A DNA stretch of 64,000 nt from Marinomonas spartinae (GTDB lineage: Bacteria; Pseudomonadota; Gammaproteobacteria; Pseudomonadales; Marinomonadaceae): NCBI RefSeq assembly GCF_016461715.1, contig NZ_JAEMUI010000003.1, positions 248,001-312,000 of the forward strand, given 5' to 3'. Made by a program: the position numbers and the translations under genes. Under the pieces are notes generated by a model. It saw only the letters and a program-made list of their open reading frames with translations. It searched no databases and was not told the DNA's origin. Shown piece by piece: positions 46,635-58,427 of the stretch (position 1 is its first letter; each line of letters opens with the position of its first letter).

Positions 46635-47608
46635 GCATCTTTTCTCCCGAGGTTATCGCTGCCTTGATTGCCATTGGTAAAGCGTTTGCTATTTTGATGG
46701 TTGTGGTAGCGTGTGGTGCCTTTATGAGCTTTGGTGAACGTCGTTTACTCGGCTTGTTCCAGAACCGCTATGGCCCGAACCGAGTGGGTTGGGGCGGTTC
46801 TTTGCAACTCGTTGCCGATATGATCAAGATGTTTTTTAAAGAGGACTGGATTCCACCTTTTTCAGACCGCTTTATTTTTACCTTAGCACCTTTGATTGCC
46901 TTTACCTCTTTGTTATTGGCGTTTGCCATCGTGCCTGTCAGCCCTGGCTGGATCGTTTCCGATTTAAATATCGGTCTGTTATTTTTTCTGATGATGGCAG
47001 GGTTAGGGGTTTACGCTGTGCTTTTTGCTGGCTGGGCCAGTAATAACAAATATTCTCTTTTAGGGGCGGTGCGTGCGTCAGCACAAACATTGAGCTACGA
47101 GGTCTTTTTGGGGTTATCTCTGATGGGCGTTGTGGCGAAAGCCGGTTCGTTCCAGCTAACGGATATTGTTAATAACCAAGCACATATGTGGAATATTATT
47201 CCGCAGTTCTTTGGTTTTGTGACCTTTGTGATAGCGGGTATTGCGGTTTGTCACCGTCATCCTTTCGATCAGCCAGAAGCTGAGCAGGAGTTGGCCGATG
47301 GTTATCATATCGAATACGCTGGTATGAAGTTTGGTTTGTTCTTTGTCGGTGAATACATTGGTATTGTGACCGTTTCTGCATTGATTGTGACCTTATTTTT
47401 TGGCGGTTGGCATGGACCATGGTTGCCTCCAATTGTTTGGTTTGCTTTGAAAACAGGCTTTTTCATGGTGATGTTTATCTTGGTTCGGGCTGCGTTGCCG
47501 CGTCCTCGTTATGACCAAGTGATGTCGTTTGGCTGGAAAATATGTCTGCCGATTACGCTGATCAATTTACTGGTAACCGCAGCCATCGTGCTGATTCAAA
47601 ACAATTAA
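46631..47608 (+). CDS. nuoH: NADH-quinone oxidoreductase subunit H
   Basis: A membrane subunit that joins the peripheral arm and forms part of the quinone chamber. The 325 residues give about eight transmembrane helices. Family signatures are [22 protein letters not shown] near 36-57 (the last part of it) and [20 protein letters not shown] near 212. It overlaps nuoG by four bases. Confidence 0.97.
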   Translation: MSIFSPEVIAALIAIGKAFAILMVVVACGAFMSFGERRLLGLFQNRYGPNRVGWGGSLQLVADMIKMFFKEDWIPPFSDRFIFTLAPLIAFTSLLLAFAIVPVSPGWIVSDLNIGLLFFLMMAGLGVYAVLFAGWASNNKYSLLGAVRASAQTLSYEVFLGLSLMGVVAKAGSFQLTDIVNNQAHMWNIIPQFFGFVTFVIAGIAVCHRHPFDQPEAEQELADGYHIEYAGMKFGLFFVGEYIGIVTVSALIVTLFFGGWHGPWLPPIVWFALKTGFFMVMFILVRAALPRPRYDQVMSFGWKICLPITLINLLVTAAIVLIQNN

Positions 47609-47622
47609 TTTAGGGGACAACC

Positions 47623-48165
47623 ATGACACTGAAAGAATTACTGGTTGGTTTCGGCACGCAAGTGCGCAGCCTTTGGATGATCGGGATGCACTCGTTCGCG
47701 AAACGCGAAACGCAGATGTATCCAGATGAGCCTGTGTATGTACCGCCTCGTTACCGTGGTCGCATTGTCTTGACTCGTGATCCCGATGGCGAAGAGCGTT
47801 GTGTGGCCTGTAACTTATGTGCAGTCGCTTGTCCGGTAGGCTGTATTTCATTGCAAAAGGCGGAAGACGAAGAGGGACGTTGGTACCCTGACTTTTTCCG
47901 TATTAACTTTTCACGTTGCATCTTTTGTGGCATGTGTGAGGAGGCCTGTCCAACGACGGCGATACAGTTGACGCCTGATTTTGAGTTGGGTGAATACAAC
48001 CGTCAGGATTTGGTCTATGAAAAAGAAGATTTGTTGATCTCAGGCCCAGGTAAGTATCCAGATTATAACTTCTATCGGATGGCGGGTATGTCTATTGCGG
48101 GCAGACCAAAAGGCTCTTCCGAGAACGAAGCGGAACCGATTAATGTGAAAGGTTTGTTGCCGTAA
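47623..48165 (+). CDS. nuoI: NADH-quinone oxidoreductase subunit I
   Basis: A 180-residue ferredoxin-like subunit with two [4Fe-4S] clusters (N6a and N6b). Ligands are in [15 protein letters not shown] and [15 protein letters not shown], the exact double motif of NuoI. An amphipathic N-terminal helix likely lies on the membrane. It bridges NuoG and NuoB electronically. The ATG is preceded by AGGGGA. Confidence 0.97.
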   Translation: MTLKELLVGFGTQVRSLWMIGMHSFAKRETQMYPDEPVYVPPRYRGRIVLTRDPDGEERCVACNLCAVACPVGCISLQKAEDEEGRWYPDFFRINFSRCIFCGMCEEACPTTAIQLTPDFELGEYNRQDLVYEKEDLLISGPGKYPDYNFYRMAGMSIAGRPKGSSENEAEPINVKGLLP

Positions 48166-48176
48166 GGAGCGCTGTT

Positions 48177-48695
48177 GTGGATATTGTTTTTTATGTTGCG
48201 GCGGCCATTGCCGTACTGACCACCGTTCGAGTCATCAGCCACACAAATCCTGTGCATGCTCTGTTGTACTTGATTGTGTCGTTACTGGCGGTGGCCGTTG
48301 TGTTTTTTTCTATGGGTGCAAACTTTGCCGGAGCGCTGGAGATCATCGTTTATGCGGGCGCCATTATGGTGTTGTTTGTGTTTGTGGTGATGATGTTAAA
48401 CCTTGGTGGCGAAGAGATTAGACAGGAGCGCCAATGGTTGAGTCCCTCTTTATGGATTGGACCTGGGATTATTTCTGCTCTGCTACTGGTCGCTTTAGTG
48501 CATGGTATCAATAGCCTTCAACATGGTGCGATTCACTACCATATGTTGGGGGGTAAAAGTGTCGGTGTTAGCTTATTTGGCCCTTATGTTTTGGCCGTTG
48601 AGTTGGCATCACTGTTACTTTTGGCTGGGCTTGTTGTGGCATTTCATGTGGGTCGAGATAAAACCAAGCTGGATTCTATGGAGGAAGAGGCATGA
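48177..48695 (+). CDS. nuoJ: NADH-quinone oxidoreductase subunit J
   Basis: A 172-residue membrane subunit with five hydrophobic helices. The conserved [20 protein letters not shown] near 58-77 is the NuoJ hallmark, including its pi-bulge helix. It begins with GTG, supported by AAGGAGC upstream. It overlaps nuoK by four bases. Confidence 0.95.
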   Translation: MDIVFYVAAAIAVLTTVRVISHTNPVHALLYLIVSLLAVAVVFFSMGANFAGALEIIVYAGAIMVLFVFVVMMLNLGGEEIRQERQWLSPSLWIGPGIISALLLVALVHGINSLQHGAIHYHMLGGKSVGVSLFGPYVLAVELASLLLLAGLVVAFHVGRDKTKLDSMEEEA

Positions 48696-48994
48696 TTCCG
48701 TTATCCCATGCGTTGATTCTAGCCTCAATACTATTTGTATTGGGTCTTAGCGGTTTGTTAGTTCGTCGAAACTTATTGTTTATGCTGATCTCTCTTGAAG
48801 TGATGATTAATGCGGCGGCGCTCGCATTTGTTGCAACGGGGAGTTACTGGCAGCAAGCAGATGGTCAGATTATGTATATTTTGGCCATCAGTCTGGCTGC
48901 GGCTGAAGCCAGTATTGGCTTGGCTTTGTTATTGCAATTGCATCGACGTAACCAGTCTTTGAATGTTGATACTGTCAGTGAGATGCGCGGATGA
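48692..48994 (+). CDS. nuoK: NADH-quinone oxidoreductase subunit K
   Basis: A 100-residue membrane subunit with three helices and two buried glutamates, in [11 protein letters not shown] near 34-44 and [12 protein letters not shown] near 68-79, which take part in proton transfer. It overlaps both nuoJ and nuoL by four bases. Confidence 0.96.
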   Translation: MIPLSHALILASILFVLGLSGLLVRRNLLFMLISLEVMINAAALAFVATGSYWQQADGQIMYILAISLAAAEASIGLALLLQLHRRNQSLNVDTVSEMRG

Positions 48995-50832
48995 ATTTAC
49001 TTTACTTAACTATTCTGTTGCCGTTAATCGGCTTCCTATTGCTGGCGTTTTCTCGTGGTCGCTGGTCGGAGAATTTTTCCGCTGTCATTGGTGTCGGTTC
49101 GGTGATGTTGGCCGCATTGACCACAGTGTATATTGGACTCGACTATTTGCCGAAGCTTTATGATGGTCAGATTATCTCGTTCAACCAGCCTTTGTGGACT
49201 TGGATTCACCAAGGGAATTTTGATGTTCAGGCAACGCTGCATTTAGATGGTTTGTCTTTCACTATGATGTGTGTGATAACAGGTGTGGGATCGCTTATTC
49301 ACTTGTTCGCTTCGTGGTATATGCGTGGCGACAAGGGCTATTCTCGCTTTTTTACTTACACCAACTTGTTTATTGCCAGCATGTTGATATTGGTGTTAGC
49401 CGATAACTTATTACTGCTTTACCTTGGTTGGGAAGGCGTAGGGTTATGCAGTTATTTACTGATTGGTTTCTATTATGAAGGTCGTGATAATCTCGCAGCG
49501 GCATTAAAAGCCTTCATCGTGACACGTGTTGGTGATGTCTTTCTAGCCTTTGCGCTCTTTATTCTGTACACCCAGTTTGGCACGTTAAATATCGAAAAAT
49601 TGGCCTCTATTGCGCCTGGCCAGGTTGCGGTGGGCTCGTCGGTTATGTTTTGGGCAACCTTAATGTTGCTTGGTGGAGCGGTGGGTAAATCTGCTCAGTT
49701 ACCATTGCAAACTTGGTTGGCTGACGCGATGGCAGGTCCAACGCCAGTGTCTGCCTTGATCCACGCTGCGACTATGGTGACCGCAGGTGTGTACTTGATT
49801 GCACGTACGCATACTTTGTTCTTATTGTCGCCAGAAGTGTTGCACTTAGTCGGTATTATCGGCGCAATTACCTTAGTTATTGCCGGGTTTGCCGCGTTGG
49901 TTCAGACCGATATTAAACGTGTACTCGCATACTCCACCATGAGTCAAATCGGTTATATGTTTTTGGCTTTAGGGGTACAAGCGTGGGATGCTGCGATTTT
50001 CCATTTAATGATTCACGCCTTCTTTAAAGCGTTATTGTTCTTGTCTGCAGGGTCGGTCATTATCGCCTGTCACCACGAGCAAAATATCTTCAAAATGGGC
50101 GGGTTACGCAAACATATCCCATTCGTGTACACCTGCTTCTTAGTCGGTGGTGGGGCCCTGGCGGCACTTCCGATTGTCACGGCAGGTTTCTACAGTAAAG
50201 ATGAGATTCTTTCTGGTGCGCTGGCCACTGGGCATATCAATTTATTGACTGCTGGTTTGGTAGGGGCGTTTTTAACAGGCTTGTATACTTTCCGTATGAT
50301 CTTCATTGCTTTCCATGGTCAAGACCAGATCAAGGCCACTCCGGGACGTGGTATTTCTCATTACCTTCCTCTGCTTGTTTTGATGGTCTTGTCTACTTTT
50401 GTTGGTGCTCTGATTAAGCAGCCTCTTGAAAAAGCGTTACCAGCGATGCCAGGGCATGAGTCTATGGTGGTGCAGTTGATTTCTGGTGGCTGTGCTATTG
50501 CTGGTGTCTTGATTGCCGCCTTCCTATGGCTAGGTGATAGAAGTTTGGTGAGTAAAATTGCCAAGACTGGTCTGGGTCGATTGTTGGGACAATACTGGTT
50601 TCATGCATGGGGCTTCGATTGGTTGTACGACCAGTTGTTTGTGCGACCTTACTTAGGCATTGCTCGTCTGCTTCGCCGAGACCCTATTAACGCAACGATA
50701 GACAGTCTTCGTTTTCTCGTGATCGGCTCTAATAAGGGGCTAGCTCTAAGTGAAAATGGCCAAGTTCGTTGGTATATCGCATCGATTGGAATGGGTGCGG
50801 TGGTCGTGTTAGGCCTATTGCTTTGGAGCTAA
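48991..50832 (+). CDS. nuoL: NADH-quinone oxidoreductase subunit L
   Basis: The distal antiporter-like proton-pumping subunit, 613 residues with about 15-16 helices. Key segments include [19 protein letters not shown] near 145-163, the lysine-bearing [16 protein letters not shown] near 228-243, and [20 protein letters not shown] long C-terminal lateral helix is expected. The gene is followed by a 51-base gap before nuoM. Confidence 0.96.
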   Translation: MNLLYLTILLPLIGFLLLAFSRGRWSENFSAVIGVGSVMLAALTTVYIGLDYLPKLYDGQIISFNQPLWTWIHQGNFDVQATLHLDGLSFTMMCVITGVGSLIHLFASWYMRGDKGYSRFFTYTNLFIASMLILVLADNLLLLYLGWEGVGLCSYLLIGFYYEGRDNLAAALKAFIVTRVGDVFLAFALFILYTQFGTLNIEKLASIAPGQVAVGSSVMFWATLMLLGGAVGKSAQLPLQTWLADAMAGPTPVSALIHAATMVTAGVYLIARTHTLFLLSPEVLHLVGIIGAITLVIAGFAALVQTDIKRVLAYSTMSQIGYMFLALGVQAWDAAIFHLMIHAFFKALLFLSAGSVIIACHHEQNIFKMGGLRKHIPFVYTCFLVGGGALAALPIVTAGFYSKDEILSGALATGHINLLTAGLVGAFLTGLYTFRMIFIAFHGQDQIKATPGRGISHYLPLLVLMVLSTFVGALIKQPLEKALPAMPGHESMVVQLISGGCAIAGVLIAAFLWLGDRSLVSKIAKTGLGRLLGQYWFHAWGFDWLYDQLFVRPYLGIARLLRRDPINATIDSLRFLVIGSNKGLALSENGQVRWYIASIGMGAVVVLGLLLWS

Positions 50833-50883
50833 TCCAGATGGGCTTTAGTGAGAGTTATCAATTGAAGAGGATCATATAACGCC

Positions 50884-52425
50884 ATGCTATTACCTTGGCT
50901 CATTCTCCTGCCTTTTATTGGCGGTTTGTTGTGTTGGCAGAGCGAACGCTTTAGTCGAGCGTTACCTCGTTGGATAGCCGTGCTCTCCATGGTGCTAACT
51001 TTATTATTATCACTGATGATGTGGGGGCAGGGGCATTTTTCATTGGCCATGCCCCAGGGTATCCCGCAATGGCAATCTGAGTTTATTTTGCCGTGGATTC
51101 CTCGATTCGGTATTTCGTTTCATTTCGCGTTGGATGGCTTATCACTGCTGATGGTGGTGTTAACGGCTTTTCTAGGCTTGCTTTCTATCGTGTGCTCTTG
51201 GAACGAAGTGGATAAGCGAGAAGGTCTTTTCCATCTCAATCTGTTGTGGATTGTCGGTGGTGTAATGGGGGTCTTCCTAGCGATCGATATGTTCCTATTC
51301 TTCTTCTTCTGGGAGATGATGCTGATTCCTATGTTCTTCTTGATCGCACTTTGGGGTCATAAGGGATCTGATGAGCGTACACGAATTGCAACCGCGATTA
51401 AGTTTTTCATCTACACCCAGGTCAGCGGCTTGGTTATGTTGGTGGCAATCATCGGTTTGGTGTTTGTGCATTATCGTGCAACAGGGGTTTGGACCTTTGA
51501 TTATAACCATCTGATTGGCACCAAGATGAGCAGTCCAGTAGCTTACTTATTGATGCTTGGGTTCTTTGTTGCTTTTGCAGTGAAAATGCCTTTGATCCCA
51601 TTGCACGGGTGGTTAGCGGATGCTCATGCTCAGTCGCCTACTGCCGGTTCAGTAGATCTTGCTGGTTTGCTTCTGAAAACAGCGGCTTATGGCTTATTGC
51701 GCTTTGTGTTGCCATTCTTTCCACATGCTTCCGCCGAGTTTGCGCCGATTGCGATGTGGTTAGGGGTCATTAGTATTTTCTACGGAGCTTGGTTGGCCTT
51801 CTCTCAAACCGACATTAAGCGTTTGATTGCATACAGTAGTGTGTCCCATATGGGGTTCGTTATGGTGGCCATCTACACTGGCAGCCAGCTTGCTTATCAA
51901 GGTGCGATTGTCATGATGATCGCTCATGGTTTGTCTGCTGCTGGTCTATTCATTCTTTGTGGTCAGCTCTACGAGCGTATAGGCACACGAGACATGAGAG
52001 AGATGGGTGGCCTGTGGGGTCGTTTACGCTATATGCCCGGCTTGTCGCTGTTTTTTGCTGTCGCCTCTCTGGGTATGCCGGGAACAGGTAACTTTGTTGG
52101 TGAGTTTATGATGCTGTTTGGTAGTTATAAGGTTGTGCCTTTAATTACCATTATTTCGACGTTTGGCGTAGTGTTTGCGTCGGTTTACTCTCTCGTCATG
52201 ATTCATCGTGCATACTATGGTGAAGCAAAATCGGACGCACCATTGGCAGTTATGTCAATAAGAGAGTTTTCAATGATTCTTTCTTTAGTGGTGTTGTTAG
52301 TGTTGCTGGGTATCTTTCCGCAAGGTGTGCTTGAGACGTCTCATGCTGCGATTGCCAATATTCAGCATTATTTTATGACGGCTTCATCTCTATCAATCAC
52401 AGGTACATCAACCACAGGGCTGTAA
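50884..52425 (+). CDS. nuoM: NADH-quinone oxidoreductase subunit M
   Basis: The second antiporter-like proton-pumping subunit (513 residues, about 14 helices). FFFFWEMMLIPMFFLIALWG near 138-157 bears the conserved glutamate; KMPLIPLHGWLADAHAQSPT near 236-255 bears the central lysine. It is preceded by GAGGATC and followed six bases later by nuoN. Confidence 0.96.
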   Translation: MLLPWLILLPFIGGLLCWQSERFSRALPRWIAVLSMVLTLLLSLMMWGQGHFSLAMPQGIPQWQSEFILPWIPRFGISFHFALDGLSLLMVVLTAFLGLLSIVCSWNEVDKREGLFHLNLLWIVGGVMGVFLAIDMFLFFFFWEMMLIPMFFLIALWGHKGSDERTRIATAIKFFIYTQVSGLVMLVAIIGLVFVHYRATGVWTFDYNHLIGTKMSSPVAYLLMLGFFVAFAVKMPLIPLHGWLADAHAQSPTAGSVDLAGLLLKTAAYGLLRFVLPFFPHASAEFAPIAMWLGVISIFYGAWLAFSQTDIKRLIAYSSVSHMGFVMVAIYTGSQLAYQGAIVMMIAHGLSAAGLFILCGQLYERIGTRDMREMGGLWGRLRYMPGLSLFFAVASLGMPGTGNFVGEFMMLFGSYKVVPLITIISTFGVVFASVYSLVMIHRAYYGEAKSDAPLAVMSIREFSMILSLVVLLVLLGIFPQGVLETSHAAIANIQHYFMTASSLSITGTSTTGL

Positions 52426-52431
52426 TTTTCC

Positions 52432-53892
52432 ATGAGCATTAGTATTCAACAGCTGGCCGCTTTCTCGCCACTTTTGATCGTTGATCTATCGGTCATTGTG
52501 GTGATGCTTGCCATTGCTTGGCGACGTTGTCATAAAATGACGGCTGGTCTTAGTATAATTGGGCTTATTGCCGCGATATTGTCACTGTTTTTTGTTTCCG
52601 GTGAGATTCCGGCTCATCTAACGTCACTGCTACAAGTGGATGGCTTTACCCTGTTTTATTCAGGTTTAGTGCTAATAGCGGGGCTCGCTACTTGTATCTT
52701 TGGCTATTCATGGTTGAAAGAACATCAAGATAATAAAGACGAATTTTATTTATTGGTATTAATTTCAACTGGTGGCGCTATTTTGCTGGCTTGTGCAAAT
52801 CATATAGCCACACTGTTCTTAGGTATTGAGTTGGTCTCTTTGCCTTTGTTTGGTTTGGTTGGTTATGTTTTCCAGCAGAAGCCTTCGTTAGAAGCATCGA
52901 TAAAGTATATGTTGCTATCGGCTGGGGCCTCGGCGTTTATGCTGTTTGGTATGGCGCTTTTGTATGCCGATACGGGGTCTTTGTCTTTTGCTGGTATTGC
53001 AAGTGGCTTAAGCCAAGGTGTGGCTCAACAGCCTTTGCTGTTGGTGGGGATCGGTATGTTGCTAGTAGGGATTTGCTTTAAGCTGTCCTTGGCGCCATTC
53101 CATTTATGGACACCCGATGTGTATCAAGGTGCGCCAGCTCCTGTTGCAACCTTCTTAGCAACCAGTAGTAAGATTGCGATTTTTGCTGTGTTGGTACGCA
53201 TCTTTATTGAAGCGCCTTTGATTGATTTGCCATCAGTGAAATTAGTTCTGAGTGTGATAGCAATTGCTTCGATTCTGTTTGGTAACTTTATGGCAGTTTC
53301 GCAAACGAATATTAAGCGTCTATTGGGGTATTCTTCCATTGCACACTTAGGCTATTTACTTATTGTGCTTGTGGCTATTAAAGACCGTCAATTGGCGATT
53401 GAAACAACGGGTGTGTATCTGGTTGGCTATCTATTCGCGAGCTTGGGTAGCTTTGGGGCAGTGAGTTTACTATCCAGTCCTAACAGAGGTCAGGATGTTG
53501 AGGAGATCTCCGACTACCGAGGCCTCTTTAAGCGTCGCCCACTTATTGCCGTGGTTATGAGCCTTATGATGTTATCTTTGGCTGGTATTCCCATGACGCT
53601 TGGTTTCATCGGTAAGTTCTATGTTCTTGCTGTTGCGATGCAAGGTTCACTTTGGTGGTTAAGTGCCGCTGTGGTGGTGGGTAGTGCCATTGGTCTTTAC
53701 TATTACTTGAGAGTGGCCATCAGTGTTTTCTTACCCTCTCTTAATAGTCATGTTGCAGACGTGGTTGAAACAAGCGGTTTTTCGACAAAAGCAGGTGCTT
53801 TGGTGCTGCTTGTCTCTGCCGCTGTTGTGGTTATCTTAGGGGTATACCCTCAACCATTGATTGACTGTGTTCTATTCGCTAAACCTTGGTAG
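52432..53892 (+). CDS. nuoN: NADH-quinone oxidoreductase subunit N
   Basis: The third antiporter-like subunit (486 residues, about 14 helices), adjacent to NuoK in the complex. Conserved [16 protein letters not shown] near 126-141 contains the key glutamate and [20 protein letters not shown] near 213-232 the lysine. It ends the nuo operon; a strong terminator follows 69 bases later. Confidence 0.96.
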   Translation: MSISIQQLAAFSPLLIVDLSVIVVMLAIAWRRCHKMTAGLSIIGLIAAILSLFFVSGEIPAHLTSLLQVDGFTLFYSGLVLIAGLATCIFGYSWLKEHQDNKDEFYLLVLISTGGAILLACANHIATLFLGIELVSLPLFGLVGYVFQQKPSLEASIKYMLLSAGASAFMLFGMALLYADTGSLSFAGIASGLSQGVAQQPLLLVGIGMLLVGICFKLSLAPFHLWTPDVYQGAPAPVATFLATSSKIAIFAVLVRIFIEAPLIDLPSVKLVLSVIAIASILFGNFMAVSQTNIKRLLGYSSIAHLGYLLIVLVAIKDRQLAIETTGVYLVGYLFASLGSFGAVSLLSSPNRGQDVEEISDYRGLFKRRPLIAVVMSLMMLSLAGIPMTLGFIGKFYVLAVAMQGSLWWLSAAVVVGSAIGLYYYLRVAISVFLPSLNSHVADVVETSGFSTKAGALVLLVSAAVVVILGVYPQPLIDCVLFAKPW

Positions 53893-53961
53893 TTTTGTTT
53901 ATTGGGTAACCTAGGTGTTTGTCGTTGCCCAATACTCCAATAAAAATGGACCAATAAAAAA

Positions 53962-53981
53962 GGCTCGTCGGATGACGAGCC
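53962..53981. terminator. Bidirectional terminator between nuoN and purD
   Basis: GGCTCGTC and GACGAGCC make an 8-bp GC-rich stem with loop GGAT, flanked by AAAAAA on the left and TTTTTTT on the right. It can stop transcription from both convergent operons. Confidence 0.9.
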
Positions 53982-54001
53982 TTTTTTTACGAATGCGAAT
54001 G

Positions 54002-55288
54002 TTATTTCTGTTCGCGAGCAATGGCACGATGACCAATGTCTGTGCGGAAGTAGACATTATCCCAAGACAATGTGTTAACCACTTCATAAGCTCCGGCTTG
54101 AGCGTCTGCAACGGTATCGCCTAGAGAGACGGCGCATAGTACACGGCCGCCGTTGGTAACGGTTTTGCCATTTTGTATTGCTGTACCTGCTTGAAACACT
54201 TTCTGATGCGCAGGAAGAGAGGTGTCGAGACCGGAGATTACATCGCCTTTTGCGTAATCAGCCGGGTAGCCTCCAGCCGCTAATACCACGCCCAAACTGG
54301 CACGAGGATCCCAATCGGCTTCAACGGTGTCCAGTTCGCCATTAATGGCCGCTAAACACATTTTCGCTAAATCTGAGCGTAAGCGCATCATGATTGGCTG
54401 TGTTTCAGGGTCGCCAAAACGGCAGTTATATTCTAGCGTTTTAGGAGTGCCATCAGGGGCAATCATCACTCCCGCATATAAGAAACCACGGTAACGGTTG
54501 CCTTCAGCATTCATACCTTTTACGGTTGGCATAATGACTTCATTCATAATGCGATCATGGATTTCAGGCGTCACCACTGGGGCAGGAGAATAGGCACCCA
54601 TGCCACCTGTATTAGGGCCTTTATCGCCGTTGTCACGGGCTTTATGATCCTGACTGCTGGCCATAGGAAGGACGCTTTCGCCATCCACCATACAGATAAA
54701 GCTGGCTTCTTCACCTACTAAGAATTCTTCGATAACAACTCGGCTGCCTGCATCACCAAAGGAGTTACCTTGTAACATGTCTTCCACTGCAGCAATGGCT
54801 TCGGCTTCGGTTTGTGCCAAAATTACCCCTTTACCAGCGGCTAGGCCATCCGCTTTGACAACGATTGGTGCACCCTGTTCTTTAATGTACGCGACAGCAG
54901 GCTCAATTTCTGTGAAGTTGCCATAGGCTGCGGTTGGTATATTGTGACGAGCCAAAAAGTCTTTAGTAAAGGCTTTAGAACCTTCTAGTTGTGCTGCCGC
55001 CGCCGTTGGTCCGAAAATAGCTAGACCTTCTTTTTCGAAGGCGTCAACCACTCCAATAACTAGGGGGGCTTCCGGGCCAACAATGGTCAGATCGATGCTT
55101 TCTTCTTTCGCAAAAGCAACCAATTCTGCAATGTCTGTCACACCAATATTAACATTTTCGACTTTGTCTTCTGCTGCAGTGCCAGCATTGCCAGGCGCAA
55201 CAAACACTGTGGTGACATCGTCTGATTGGGCAGTTTTCCATGCTAGAGCATGTTCGCGACCGCCGTTACCAATAATAAGAACCTTCAT
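54002..55288 (-). CDS. purD: Phosphoribosylamine--glycine ligase
   Basis: An ATP-grasp ligase of 428 residues that makes glycinamide ribonucleotide, step two of purine synthesis. The start MKVLIIGNGGREHALAWK is the family hallmark. The ATP-grasp core includes VVKADGLAAGKGVILAQ near 141-157 and later EYNCRFGDPETQ near 285-296. It follows purH by 109 bases, a gap with an 8-bp hairpin, and shares its transcript or is attenuated. Confidence 0.97.
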   Translation of the reverse strand: MKVLIIGNGGREHALAWKTAQSDDVTTVFVAPGNAGTAAEDKVENVNIGVTDIAELVAFAKEESIDLTIVGPEAPLVIGVVDAFEKEGLAIFGPTAAAAQLEGSKAFTKDFLARHNIPTAAYGNFTEIEPAVAYIKEQGAPIVVKADGLAAGKGVILAQTEAEAIAAVEDMLQGNSFGDAGSRVVIEEFLVGEEASFICMVDGESVLPMASSQDHKARDNGDKGPNTGGMGAYSPAPVVTPEIHDRIMNEVIMPTVKGMNAEGNRYRGFLYAGVMIAPDGTPKTLEYNCRFGDPETQPIMMRLRSDLAKMCLAAINGELDTVEADWDPRASLGVVLAAGGYPADYAKGDVISGLDTSLPAHQKVFQAGTAIQNGKTVTNGGRVLCAVSLGDTVADAQAGAYEVVNTLSWDNVYFRTDIGHRAIAREQK

Positions 55289-55310
55289 TACTTTATCCTT
55301 TATATTGTCA

Positions 55311-55336
55311 GTCAGAGGTGAGTGTCGGCCTCTGAC
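55311..55336 (-). other. Hairpin in the purH-purD gap
   Basis: GTCAGAGG (55311-55318) pairs with CCTCTGAC (55329-55336) with a 10-base loop, 23 bases before the purD start codon. It has no U tract in the direction of transcription and may affect mRNA processing or purD translation. Confidence 0.4.
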
Positions 55337-55397
55337 TTGTCATTCAATAGCGTTCTTTAAGACAGCTCTTTCGTGGTGTCTTTTTTGTGACGTCTCT

Positions 55398-56978
55398 TTA
55401 GTGACGGAAGTGGCGCATACCAGTAAAGACCATTGCCATGCCAGCTTCGTCTGCCGCAGCGATGACTTCTGCATCACGCATTGAACCGCCTGGCTGAATG
55501 ACAGCGGTAATGCCTGCCTGAGCCGCTGCATCAATACCATCACGGAATGGGAAGAAGGCATCGGAGGCCATTACGGAGCCGGCCACTTCTAAGTTTTCAT
55601 CCGCTGCTTTAATGCCAGCAATTTTGGCACTGTAAACTCGACTCATTTGACCAGCGCCGACGCCGATGGTTTGTTCTGCTTTGGCATAGACAATAGCATT
55701 GGATTTAACGAATTTTGCAACTTTCCATGCAAACAATAAATCGTTTAATTCTGCTTCGCTAGGTTGACGCTTAGAAACAATTTTAAGGTCATCAAGTGTG
55801 ATGGTGCCATCGTCGCGGTCTTGAACTAACAAACCGCCGTTAACGCGTTTGTAGTCGAGTGCGGCTGGTTTGTCATTCGACCATTGGCCACATTCAAGCA
55901 AGCGTACGTTTTGTTTAGTCGCCACGACTTCTGCTGCTTCTTTGCTTACGCTTGGAGCAATGATCACTTCGACGAATTGACGATCAACAATAGCTTGGGC
56001 TGTTTGCGCATCCAGCTCTTGGTTGAAAGCGATGATACCACCAAATGCTGAGGTTGGGTCTGTCTGGAAAGCCAGTTCATAGGCAGCTAATTGGTTGTTA
56101 GCCGTTGCTACGCCACAAGGGTTGGCGTGTTTAACAATCACACAAGCGGGCTTGTCAAAGCTCTTAACACACTCAAGGGCTGCATCCGTGTCGGCGATAT
56201 TGTTGTAAGATAAGGCTTTACCTTGAAGTTGCTTCGCGGTGCTAATAGAAGCTTCTTTTGGGTTTGCTTCGACATAAAATGCGGCTTTTTGATGTGGGTT
56301 TTCGCCATAGCGCATTTCTTCTTGCTTATTGAATTGTAAGTTGAAGGTGCGTGCGAAATCCTCACTGCCACCGCTGACTTTTTTACCAAGGAAATTAGCA
56401 ATTGCTCCATCGTAGTGGGCAGTATGCTCAAATGCTTTGACTGCAAGGTCAAAACGTTGCTCGTAAGTCAGGCCACCCGCTTCTTTCAATGAGGTTAGAA
56501 TCTCTTCGTAATGAGTTGGAGAAACGACAATGGCAACGTCTTTATGATTTTTGGCTGCTGAACGAACCATAGTAGGGCCACCGATGTCGATGTTTTCGAT
56601 TGCCATTGGTAAATCACAATCAGGACGCTCAATGGTGGCTTCAAAGGGGTAAAGATTCACAACAACCATATCGATTTCGTCGATGCCATGTTCTTTCATG
56701 ATGGCGCTGTCCATGTCGCGACGACCAAGAATGCCACCATGAACTTTTGGGTGTAGCGTCTTGACTCGGCCATCCATCATTTCAGGGAAACCTGTGTAAT
56801 CGGATACTTCAGTCGCTTTGACATCGTTATCAAGTAGTAGGCGGTAAGTACCACCTGTTGATAAGATTTCAACGCCTTGGGCGGTTAGTTCACGAGCGAA
56901 ATCGACAATGCCTGTTTTGTCGGAAACACTGATTAACGCGCGCTTGATTGGAGTAACTGTGTTGTGATTTGCCATCAT
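55398..56978 (-). CDS. purH: Bifunctional AICAR transformylase/IMP cyclohydrolase
   Basis: Catalyses the last two steps of IMP synthesis. It is 526 residues long. The N-terminal cyclohydrolase domain (about 1-200) has [20 protein letters not shown] and [21 protein letters not shown] (the latter near 63). The C-terminal transformylase domain includes [12 protein letters not shown] near 280-291, with the catalytic Lys-His pair, and ends with [15 protein letters not shown] second ATG directly follows the first, so the start may differ by one codon. Order fis, purH, purD is common in related bacteria. Confidence 0.97.
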   Translation of the reverse strand: MMANHNTVTPIKRALISVSDKTGIVDFARELTAQGVEILSTGGTYRLLLDNDVKATEVSDYTGFPEMMDGRVKTLHPKVHGGILGRRDMDSAIMKEHGIDEIDMVVVNLYPFEATIERPDCDLPMAIENIDIGGPTMVRSAAKNHKDVAIVVSPTHYEEILTSLKEAGGLTYEQRFDLAVKAFEHTAHYDGAIANFLGKKVSGGSEDFARTFNLQFNKQEEMRYGENPHQKAAFYVEANPKEASISTAKQLQGKALSYNNIADTDAALECVKSFDKPACVIVKHANPCGVATANNQLAAYELAFQTDPTSAFGGIIAFNQELDAQTAQAIVDRQFVEVIIAPSVSKEAAEVVATKQNVRLLECGQWSNDKPAALDYKRVNGGLLVQDRDDGTITLDDLKIVSKRQPSEAELNDLLFAWKVAKFVKSNAIVYAKAEQTIGVGAGQMSRVYSAKIAGIKAADENLEVAGSVMASDAFFPFRDGIDAAAQAGITAVIQPGGSMRDAEVIAAADEAGMAMVFTGMRHFRH

Positions 56979-57034
56979 GGTTCTCGCAATTGGTTTTTAC
57001 TAATTAAACAAGTGAGGGGGGCGATATAAACAAA

Positions 57035-57057
57035 AAAAGGGCGAAAATCGCCCTTTT
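57035..57057. terminator. Rho-independent terminator after fis
   Basis: AAAAGGGCGA pairs with TCGCCCTTTT across an AAA loop, a 10-bp stem with an A tract before it and U tract within the stem end. It lies 10 bases beyond the fis stop and separates dusB-fis from purH. Confidence 0.8.
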
Positions 57058-57066
57058 AAAGTATCA

Positions 57067-57375
57067 CTATAACATACCGTACTGCTTCAGTTTCTTGCGC
57101 AACGTGCCTCGGTTTAACCCTAGGATTGTTGACGCTTTAGTCTGATTGTCTTTTGTGTAGCTCATGACAGACTCGAGCAGAGGTGCCTCAACCTCGGCTA
57201 AGACTAACTGATATAAGTCAGTCACTGGCTGCCCATCAAGATGAGCGAAGTAGTTTTGCAGGGCTTTTTCAACATTATCACGTAGTGTTTGTGATTGTTC
57301 CGAAGAAGCGGCTTGAAACGTTTGAGTATGAGTTTGTTCTACCACAGAATGACCTTCTAGTTTAAAGCTAACCAT
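57067..57375 (-). CDS. fis: DNA-binding protein Fis
   Basis: A 102-residue nucleoid protein that bends DNA and regulates growth-phase genes. The C-terminal helix-turn-helix [26 protein letters not shown] is nearly identical to E. coli Fis (the recognition part being [14 protein letters not shown]). The N-terminal activation loop lies about 10-30. It forms the dusB-fis operon as in enterobacteria. Confidence 0.96.
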   Translation of the reverse strand: MVSFKLEGHSVVEQTHTQTFQAASSEQSQTLRDNVEKALQNYFAHLDGQPVTDLYQLVLAEVEAPLLESVMSYTKDNQTKASTILGLNRGTLRKKLKQYGML

Positions 57376-57437
57376 TTATTAATGTATTGTTATGATAGAT
57401 CAACAAGCCTGTGGCCGCTGACCATCGTAGCGCTACA

Positions 57438-58427
57438 TCAAGTACAAGGTTCGTTTGTCATATGACAAACAAAGAATTCGTTCAATTGATCGAGCTGTTC
57501 GCGCGTATTATTTATACGGTTAAATTGGCTGCGAAATTGTGTTTTGTCCGCTAACGTTTGTAAATACCAACCGACGTGTTTGCGAGCAATACGCACACCA
57601 AGGTAATCACCATAGAACTGGTGCAAGGCTTTCACATGGTTGGTAACAAGTTGTTGCACATCATCAAGAGAAGGAGGTGCTAACAGCTCGTTGGTTTGTA
57701 AATAGTGATTTATTTCGTTGAAAATCCATGGTCTTCCTTGAGCTGCACGACCAATCATGATGCCATCTGCTTGAGTGTAATCCTTCACAAATTTAGCAGA
57801 TTTTGCATCAGTAATATCGCCATTGGCAAATACTGGGATAGACAGATGTTGCTTGATTTCTGCTATCGTATCGTATTCGGCATGACCCTGAAACTTGCAT
57901 TCTCGGGTACGTCCATGAATGGCTAGGGCTTGGATGCCAATATCTTGTGCCATTTTTGCCACGGCTAGACCATTCTTCTGATCTTTGCTCCAGCCTGTTC
58001 TAATTTTTAATGTGACAGGAACGTGAACACTATTTACAACCGATTCTAGTATCTCTCGAACAAGTGATTCGTCTTTGAGTAATGCTGAGCCAGCGGCTTT
58101 ATTGCATACCTTTTTGGCGGGGCAGCCCATATTGATATCAATGATCTGCGCGCCTAACTCAACATTTTGTTGAGCCGCTTGAGCCATCATTTCTGGATCC
58201 CCCCCCGCTATCTGAATAGATCTCGGGGAGACTTCATCATCATGAATAAGACGATGACGACTCTTATTTGAGTTCCATAAACGAACATCGGAAGTGACCA
58301 TTTCAGACACTACCAATCCAGCACCCTGTTGGCGGCATAGACGGCGGAATGGCAAATCTGTTACGCCTGCCATCGGAGCAAGAATAACGGGTTTGTCAAC
58401 GCGATATGGGCCAATAGCAAATGCCAT
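57438..58427 (-). CDS. dusB: tRNA-dihydrouridine synthase B
   Basis: A 329-residue FMN enzyme that reduces uridine to dihydrouridine in tRNA. The start VILAPMAGVTDLPFRRLCRQ binds FMN; INMGCPAKKVCNKAAGSALL holds the catalytic cysteine near 108; TLKIRTGWS and the GDITDAKSA and GIMIGRAAQGRPWIF segments complete the barrel. It lies 62 bases before fis in the same direction. Confidence 0.95.
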   Translation of the reverse strand: MAFAIGPYRVDKPVILAPMAGVTDLPFRRLCRQQGAGLVVSEMVTSDVRLWNSNKSRHRLIHDDEVSPRSIQIAGGDPEMMAQAAQQNVELGAQIIDINMGCPAKKVCNKAAGSALLKDESLVREILESVVNSVHVPVTLKIRTGWSKDQKNGLAVAKMAQDIGIQALAIHGRTRECKFQGHAEYDTIAEIKQHLSIPVFANGDITDAKSAKFVKDYTQADGIMIGRAAQGRPWIFNEINHYLQTNELLAPPSLDDVQQLVTNHVKALHQFYGDYLGVRIARKHVGWYLQTLADKTQFRSQFNRINNTREQLDQLNEFFVCHMTNEPCT